Positions 58,140 through 64,000 of a DNA stretch of 64,000 nt are shown in pieces. Within the stretch, counting starts at the first letter, position 1; each line of letters begins with the position of its first letter. This stretch comes from Coenobita brevimanus (taxonomy: Eukaryota; Arthropoda; Malacostraca; Decapoda; Coenobitidae): positions 5,496,028 to 5,560,027 of the forward strand of contig CM064666.1 of NCBI GenBank assembly GCA_032717465.1, given 5' to 3'. Below the pieces are notes generated by a model that worked only from the letters and a program-made list of their open reading frames with translations, ran no database searches and had not been told where the DNA came from. Position numbers and translations under genes: made by a program.

Positions 58140-58510
58140 GAATTACAAACTCACAAATCACAATATTTACTCAGCTGTGGCCTGGCTAGGATGAGGCCCA
58201 ATCAGAGATGAGCCCATTTTGAATTACAAGGAGAAAGTGGAACTGAACCCAAATGACAAGGACCACCCCCCATAGAATGCAGTGGCCAATGATAGTATAA
58301 TGACCTGTCATGACTGCCCCCTTTAGGAGCTGATTGGAAAGAGATATAGTCCTGCTGTCATATAGGTCAGTGGAGGATAAGAGGTGTGGCAACCGGGGTA
58401 TATACTGTAGAGTAATGGGAAGTGAAAGAGCACCGACTCTCTGAAGTCCAGCCTCTTCCAAGTCACCTTCCTTAGTTCAAGTCACCTACAGTAGTCATAA
58501 TCATCTTCAT

Positions 58511-58542
<32 letters not shown>

Positions 58543-58600
58543 GCATGTGGAGGCGAATGCTGCATGTTGTGTAACCTAACTCACCATCTGACTCCTCTCC
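58140..58600. other. Unassigned sequence with a (CAG)n tract at 58520-58544
   Basis: A CAT/CAG trinucleotide stretch sits just beyond the 3' side of the next LINE. Nothing else is recognised. Confidence 0.5.
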
Positions 58601-58621
58601 AGACAGTGACTCTTCCTATTC

Positions 58622-58966
58622 TTAGTATCTCTTGACAGGAGTGATTGACCAGCTCTTGCCATATGTTTCATGGTCTTCCCCTTTGCCTCCTCCACCCGAA
58701 ATTAACTCTCTCAGAGATTTCCCTTTGTGCGAGATCAACCTCAGGATAACATGCCACATGCCCATATAACCAGAGCTGGCGATGACATAATATGTGGGCA
58801 TTAGGCCTCGATTCAGTCTCACATAGTATTCAGTCGTTAGGCACCCAGTTTTACCAGCAATTTCCCATGATTCTGCAAATGCACTTAGTACCAAAGGAGT
58901 CAATTGCCATTTCAAGTCACTGTTTAGTGTCCACATCTCACAGCCTTTGAGTAAGACAGGGAGCAT
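58622..58966 (-). CDS. LINE RT C-terminal region
   Basis: 114 codons starting MLPVLLKGCEMWTLNSDLKW, the 'VLPVLLYGCETWTL..DL' block after the thumb in the same family. Degraded 'YMGMWHVILRLIS' (H[VM].R) and C-terminal sequence follow. Frameshifted relative to the preceding piece. Confidence 0.7.
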   Translation of the reverse strand: MLPVLLKGCEMWTLNSDLKWQLTPLVLSAFAESWEIAGKTGCLTTEYYVRLNRGLMPTYYVIASSGYMGMWHVILRLISHKGKSLRELISGGGGKGEDHETYGKSWSITPVKRY

Positions 58967-59384
58967 CAGTGTTTTCTAGATGCAAATTTATTTCTCTTGT
59001 ACATAAATATGAGTAACGCCTAATACCCATTAGGAGTGAATTTATAACTCCATTGGCCCGACTGATGTGGCAAGAAATCTTATCACCTGACCTACCATTA
59101 TTATGGACCACAGAACGAAGATAAGAGAATTTTTGTAAGACTTCTGCGTTTACACCACATGCATGGACAGACTGAAGTGTTTCATACAACAAACCACCAA
59201 GTGCCTGGACCTTGGTCTTGGCCCAAAAGGCCGTTACTCCCAAATGGCTTTCATTACTCGTAAATTTCACAACGGCATTCAGTAGTATCTCCATCAACTC
59301 TGCCAGGATAACTGCATCATAAGCAAAATCAAGGTCAGTCATCCTATAATTGGCAGTTGATACTCCACAGCGACATCGACTCAC
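58938..59384 (-). CDS. LINE RT, catalytic box and thumb
   Basis: 148 codons. 'MTDLDFAYDAVILAELMEIL' carries the F[AV]DD site with the first D changed to Y. Further blocks are 'LGVTAFWAKTKVQALGG', 'VNAEVLQKFSYLRSVVHNNG' and 'ANGVINSLLMGIRRYSYLCT'. This family ('LDFADDAVI...W.KTKVQ') is common in invertebrate genomes in my recollection. Catalytically dead as read. It overlaps the next frame (58622-58966). Confidence 0.75.
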   Translation of the reverse strand: MSRCRCGVSTANYRMTDLDFAYDAVILAELMEILLNAVVKFTSNESHLGVTAFWAKTKVQALGGLLYETLQSVHACGVNAEVLQKFSYLRSVVHNNGRSGDKISCHISRANGVINSLLMGIRRYSYLCTREINLHLENTDAPCLTQRL

Positions 59385-60499
59385 AGCATGGTCAAGTTCG
59401 TTCGTTCAAAGATTCCCTGCACCTATAGTGCAGGCCGGGCCATACATTAGCACGGTCAGTGGTGTATGGGCTGGTTAAAACACAGTAAGAGGGGAGGACA
59501 GGACCTGGGGATTGCCCAGCACACACGTCCTGTCTTCTGACTGGCTTTGTGATGGGCAAGTACCCAATCCACGCATGTGTTAAAAAACACTGGAGCAAGG
59601 ACCTATCCGTGTCCTACAAGTACACCAGTACTTACTGGGAAGAAGTTGGGTGATCCCTCACCACAACTGATAGCACTCAGTGTTTGAACAAAGGCCAGTG
59701 GTCAGCCAGATTATCTCTGTGGGGATCCAATGGGGTCATCAGAGTTCCCACAACACCTTTCGATTTGCTGAGTCAGATGCCTTCTTGAGATCCTTGTAGA
59801 CTGTAAGCAAACCTTGTCAATACCCATGATGCCATTACATAAGAACTCGAAGGACCGGGGTATGGTCAACTACAGACTTCTTGGGTGTGAATTCAGACTC
59901 CTCAGGCCTCTGAAAATATAACAAATGGTCTGGGAAACACATCATGGGAATGTGAGCAAGAACCCTGTCTGGCACACTGAGCCCTGTAATACCACGTTAG
60001 TTACCACAGTCACACGTTGGTCTCCGTACCCTTTTCAGATAGGAATGACCAAACCATTTGTCCAGTCAGGAGGAATGATATCAGTCTGTCAGATGGTTTC
60101 CATGACTGCATGTAATACCCTTCTACTTTTCACGGATTTTTACCACTCTTGGCATTATTGTTCTTCAATTTTTTGCTACTAAAATCTTTACCCACTATTC
60201 ACCAAATATATATTGAGATTTTCCTTAGAAAGTATCATCCCACAAGAAGTCAAGAAGAGAACAAAAGAGAATAACTTTGTGAGGATAGAGTAGAATATTT
60301 TGGTGTTCCCAAATACTACACTGCTGCCTTACAGGCCGAAACAAGCTGATACTCGTTGCAACTGCACTGCCCCAAACTATGTAAGCTCACTGGCCCTGTC
60401 TTGAGTATTACTGCATAATTACTTGTCCCAGGTACAGATCCCAAGAGTATGCTGACAATGGAAACACAGTTTTTTTTTATACGAAGTATGGATGTTGCG

Positions 60500-61330
60500 T
60501 AGTGCAAATTGCTATCCATAAACTTATTCATCTACTCTGGTAAAGAGGGTGACAATCAGTCACCGATAGGATCCCATGTTGTCAATAAAATGTTGCAGCC
60601 AGTTGAGAGGGCATACCAACATGTGTTACTTGATAATTTTTTCACAAGCCAAACATATCTGAGAGAACTGACTCAAAAGGATATTTAAGCCTGTGGAACC
60701 ATTCGTGAAAACAACAGGAGGCTGTCCTCTCCCAACAAAGTATGAAGTTGAAAAACGTGAGAGAGGGTGTTTTGACTGATAGTCGATGGTATTGTAGTGT
60801 GTGATGTGGAATGACAACTCTGCTGCGACTGTTGCTAGTATATATTATGGTGCGAATCCACTTCAGGCAGCAGAAAGGCATGTGAAGAGAGAGAGCAACA
60901 AGCTAGCCTTCCAATCGTATCTCATCAAGATGTACAGTAAAGGAATAGGAGGCGCTGATGTCTGTGACAGTGTTTGCATCCTACAGATCAAGACTATGTT
61001 CGAAGAAGTGGTGGTGGAACATTTTTCGAAGCATACTGAACAGGGCAGTTGTGGCTACCTTTAGGTTCCACCGGCATATGGGTCCATTCGTAGCAACAAT
61101 TCACCTATAGTATAGGAGATTAAATTGCACTAGGCATCATAAAGGTTGAAGAGATGAGGAAGAGATTTGGAGGGCCATTGGCACTCCCAGCCAAAGCAGT
61201 AAGATATGATGGAGTCAGCCACTTTGTGGAAGATGCACTCTGTGCATGAAGAGCACACGGCTGAAGTGCACAAAATGTGAAAAGAGACTACATCAAAGGT
61301 GCTGTGAGTCCTTCTACCAAAAGTAGAATG
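60500..61330 (+). pseudogene. piggyBac transposase, C-terminal half with cysteine-rich domain
   Basis: Plus-strand pieces in changing frames follow piggyBac/PGBD proteins: 'INLFIYSGKEGDN' (about 60518), 'VLLDNFFTSQTYLRELTQKD' (about 60620-60690), 'CPLPTKYEVEKRERG' (about 60725-60770), then 60801-61064 with 'MMWNDNSAATVASIYYGANP' and 'YSKGIGGADVCDSVCI' ('GGVD..D', third catalytic D). Then come 'AVVATFRFHRHM' and near 61180-61320 'VRYDGVSHFVE' followed by the cysteine-rich 'CRLCMKSTRLKCTKCEKRLH'-like C-terminus that binds transposon ends. The N-terminal half is absent. It separates two parts of the third LINE. Confidence 0.78.
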
Positions 61331-61920
61331 CATGATAAAATGTGTGACAAGTACTCGTAACAACGTGGTGAGCTATAATTTTGGTATTTCACGAGTGTTC
61401 AATGTTCAGTTTACAAAATGTATTGAAATAAAGTTGAGTTTCATGTAATCACGACAGCATAATTCAGTTCCAATCCTGTATATAAAAATAAATTTAAATA
61501 GGACGAAGATTGTTTCTATATTCCTTTTCGGGTAATATCTGGAGCATCAAAATGCCAACATTCCCAACTTTGGTAAATATGAAAAATATGCGAAAATAAA
61601 TTTATTGCTTGTAATTTCTGTATGTAATCGAAAAAGACAATCAACATCATCATACATTCCAAAACAGATATTTGGATCATTTTATCATAGGTCAGCAATA
61701 AAAGGGTTAAAGGTATCCCATCATTTAACAGGGTCCTGAACAGTACTGAGCAACGTAAAACAACCTGAAAAAGTGCCACTGTATATGGTAGCACGATTAT
61801 AGGTGTCTCATCATTCAACGGGGTTCTCAACAGTACTGTCACTTTACAACAATTTCAGAGTGCCACTGCATAGGCCTGTTCTTAAACACTCGTCATCCCT
61901 GAGCCTCACAAGAAGAAAAT
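61331..61920. other. Unassigned sequence, possible 3' UTR of the piggyBac remnant
   Basis: AT-rich; AATAAA-like signals at about 61430 and 61488. Two related ~90-bp segments ('catcatttaacagggtcctgaacagtactg' at 61718, 'catcattcaacggggttctcaacagtactg' at 61810) form an imperfect tandem duplication. Confidence 0.5.
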
Positions 61921-61924
61921 GCTT

Positions 61925-62170
61925 TTGGATGCATCTAGACCTCTCAGTTCTGATTTATTGCCCTTAGAGTAGCAATAAGTTTGTGATCAGTAGCAAACAA
62001 CTCTGCACATATGAAAACCCTGTAGTTCTGAAGGATCCTCCAACAAGTATTAACAAGGATGTGGTCAGTCTCCTTTGCATCTCCCCTGGTATTGGAATAA
62101 CAACTCCAGTAGTGAAGATCTGGATGCTGGAACCAGGATCCAGCAATTCTCAACTTACAGAACTGCACAA
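61925..62170 (-). pseudogene. LINE endonuclease C-terminal fragment
   Basis: The minus strand gives LRIAGSWFQHPDLHYWSCYS, 'DAKETDHILVNTCWRILQNY' and 'LFATDHKLIATLRAI' (DH catalytic pair). These correspond to the last third of an APE-type endonuclease with the 'GSWFQ..DLHR.TW.S' stretch I associate with the same family as the RT at 58600-60140. It lies upstream of that RT on the same strand. Confidence 0.7.
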
Positions 62171-62639
62171 TCCAGATAGTATGAACTATTGAATTCCTGG
62201 TTCCACAGTCGCTGGAACCTACACATTTCTCGAAGCCATTTTTGTCAGTGTCCGTATCCGCATTGAATCAACCAGAACCATGAGCGTATATAGTGAGGGC
62301 TCTATTCCACAACGGAATTACATTTGGCATGGAATAGACCTTTCTCTTCAAGATCACACTAATCTTCGATGGGATGTACAGTACAATGTAATAAGAAAGG
62401 CAAAGCCTTAGGAATGCTTCAGCCCTAACAGCGTTATACACTCATAAGGTGGAGTAACCCTATCGATACATGAGACAAAGCAAGCAGCTATTATCACTGC
62501 AACACTTCTAAACTGGGCATCATCGTCACACCCAGACCAGTAGTATTTGTAACCGTTGCTATTGATCTAAGCATGCCTGGGCCACAGCACTTAAGTTAGT
62601 GCAGCTATGCCAACCCTCAGTAGCCCCAACTCTCATGAC

Positions 62640-63180
62640 AACAAAGGCAGTAGATTATCAATAGAAAGGTTTTGAGGATTCCAACCCTCCATTTGGTGTG
62701 ACTTCCGAAGGTTCTGTGGGTTCCTGTGTCCTCTGTGCTCTGATTTGAGTTAAAAAAAGGGCTTGGGCTAGGCACCTCTCCCCATCATCCGGCTGCCAGG
62801 GCCCTATTGGCTTTATCCAGCAACTATCATGATTGTTGCCAGAATGACAAGGTCCAAAAAACCCTGTCTGGCTGGCACCAGAGGGGAAATCCCCTGGCAA
62901 AACTGGGTCAGGGTCAGGCAACCTACTCAAACCCTGACCCTTCTTGCTTTTCCTAAGTTGCGCAAGATATAAGTTTTTACAGGGAGGGAAAGCACACCCT
63001 ACTTCAACCTTCCAAATCTGGGGAGGACTCACCACCAGACTATGGGCAGGGACGTGTGATCCCGAACAAGGGCTATCCAGGTTTGATTCAAAGATTTCCT
63101 TCTCCTCGGTGGACTGCCAGCTAAGGCTAACGACCTCCACCAACTCTACTATATGGCTGTTGGCTTTCCTAGTTACATAG
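62640..63180 (-). other. Possible 5' leader of the third LINE
   Basis: The stretch reads as a GC-richer block with a Pro/Ser-rich open frame (62658-63143) and no recognised domain. Its position upstream of the endonuclease fragment on the same strand, and its different base composition, suggest a LINE 5' region. This is inference. Confidence 0.35.
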
Positions 63181-64000
63181 TGTAAGAAGTACTCAGTGAC
63201 GTCATATTGTAAGTTATAAATTACCCTTCCCCACCCCGGAGGGGCTTGGGGACGGGTATTGTTTTCATTCGATTTGTATGTTTGCTTGTTTGTCTATCTG
63301 ACTTAACAATTTTACGTGAAAACTACTCGTGCGTTTTTTACTAAAATTATAGGAATGATGAGCTATAACCTGATCACATGATTAAATTTTGGGCCAAACT
63401 GGGCAAAGACCCAGGCTGTAGGACACCCCCAAATGTAAAAAAAGTAAAAAAAAAAAATCGCCATAACTCCTTTCAAATTTGTTAGATCGACATGAAAGTG
63501 AAACTAAAACCTAAATGTGCCTCTTTCAAATCTGCATCCTATAACATGCCACATTACATCAGAAGGGTTACCCTCCAGTTAGCTGTGGGAGGGTCAGTGT
63601 CAGGTGGGTCAGCCCCAAAATTTTAAATGGGCATAAAATCGTCAATCTGCAGCCGATTTACTCCAAATTTGATATGTACATCTTAGACCAGATATCTTGT
63701 GTTTATATGTCAGCAATAAAATGACTCCAGGGGACGGATTTGCTGTGCCTTCGCACCGCTTCTTGTTATTATTTCTGTTAACTAGGACACAGCAGCCTAA
63801 TAATGTAACTATTCTCATTTATTTGCACTCTGTTAATTGAAGTATCTAACTAATCCTGCTTGAGTAAGCTTGTAAGTGATTCTAGTTGGGTTAAGAGTGT
63901 CTCTGTGCACCTCTTAAATATATAAAAGAACATAATTTTGTGACGTGCAGTGAAAATATCTTGTAAGTCTATCTATCCATGTATTGCCAGAATACATAAT
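63181..64000. other. Unassigned repeat-like sequence
   Basis: A 'tgtttgcttgtttgtctatctg' stretch near 63278 and a poly(A)-like run near 63445 suggest an old repeat, but no family is recognised and there is no coding evidence. Confidence 0.35.

Larger units (their letters stand above)
58600..60140 (-). mobile_element. Third LINE type ('LDFADD' family), RT part, decayed
   Basis: On the minus strand from about 60140: 'IPPDWTNGLVIPIWKGYGDQ' (fingers), palm pieces near 59820 ('KDLKKASDSANRKVLWEL'), the YADD-type region at 59384-59340, thumb and a GRGRP-like C-terminus to about 58620. Pieces are in several frames. Its endonuclease is probably the separate piece at 61925-62170, with a piggyBac remnant between. 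Confidence 0.7.

Noticed and set aside
62658..63143. 161-codon frame as a host gene
   Set aside because: No recognisable domain, low-complexity Pro/Ser content, and its position fits a LINE leader. The opposite strand is also open.

Overview
This is a eukaryotic, almost certainly arthropod, repeat-dense genomic window. Several transposon families look like those abundant in decapod crustaceans, and a brachyuran crab such as a portunid is my best guess (recalled resemblance, not a search). There are no bacterial-style operons. The only host coding sequence I can support is one exon of an SLC5-type sodium-coupled solute transporter at 3180-3368 (+). Nearly everything else is mobile DNA, its decayed remains, or simple and tandem repeats.

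Layout. 1-3.2 kb: three kinds of degenerate minisatellite and two CA microsatellites upstream of the SLC5 exon. 5.8-7.65 kb: decayed LINE (-). 8.0-16.4 kb: three copies of one Jockey/CR1-like LINE (here 'family P'), all on the minus strand. One copy sits inside another, and a SINE and a short LINE tail have inserted into them. 16.4-17.9 kb: a second LINE type. 18.34-24.38 kb: a Ty3/gypsy element ('gypsy C') with paired LTRs, embedded in an AT microsatellite. 24.68-27.87 kb: a full-length RTE-type LINE with perfect 11-bp target duplications and one in-frame stop. 27.9-29.15 kb: Penelope-like remnant (-). 29.6-30.35 kb: piggyBac-type MITE with TTAA ends. 30.37-31.06 kb: mariner remnant. 31.24-35.33 kb: a 4.1-kb LTR element with no coding capacity (LARD-like). 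36.3-36.5 kb: tRNA-derived SINE.

36.88-57.68 kb is one large nest. Outer 'gypsy A' (minus strand, 820-830 bp LTRs, ATAT target duplication) contains 'gypsy B' (39672-47710, CAGGA duplication), a Jockey-like LINE (47781-51146), a Tc1-like DNA transposon (52617-54032, TA duplication) and a second piggyBac MITE (55666-56434, TTAA). 57.7-64 kb holds an AT/AC microsatellite, a third LINE type split into RT (58.6-60.1 kb) and endonuclease (61.9-62.2 kb) pieces, and between them the C-terminal half of a piggyBac transposase (60.5-61.3 kb).

The most interesting feature is domain order. Gypsy B and gypsy C both encode gag-protease-integrase-RT-RNase H, with integrase before reverse transcriptase, as in Gmr1-like elements. 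Gypsy A has the usual RT-RNase H-integrase order. Other points are a perfect 25-bp hairpin present in only one of the two LARD LTRs, piggyBac MITEs retaining a piece of transposase N-terminus, and repeated coincidence of transposon ends with (AT)n tracts. All the elements carry disabling lesions. All alignments and divergence statements are by eye.
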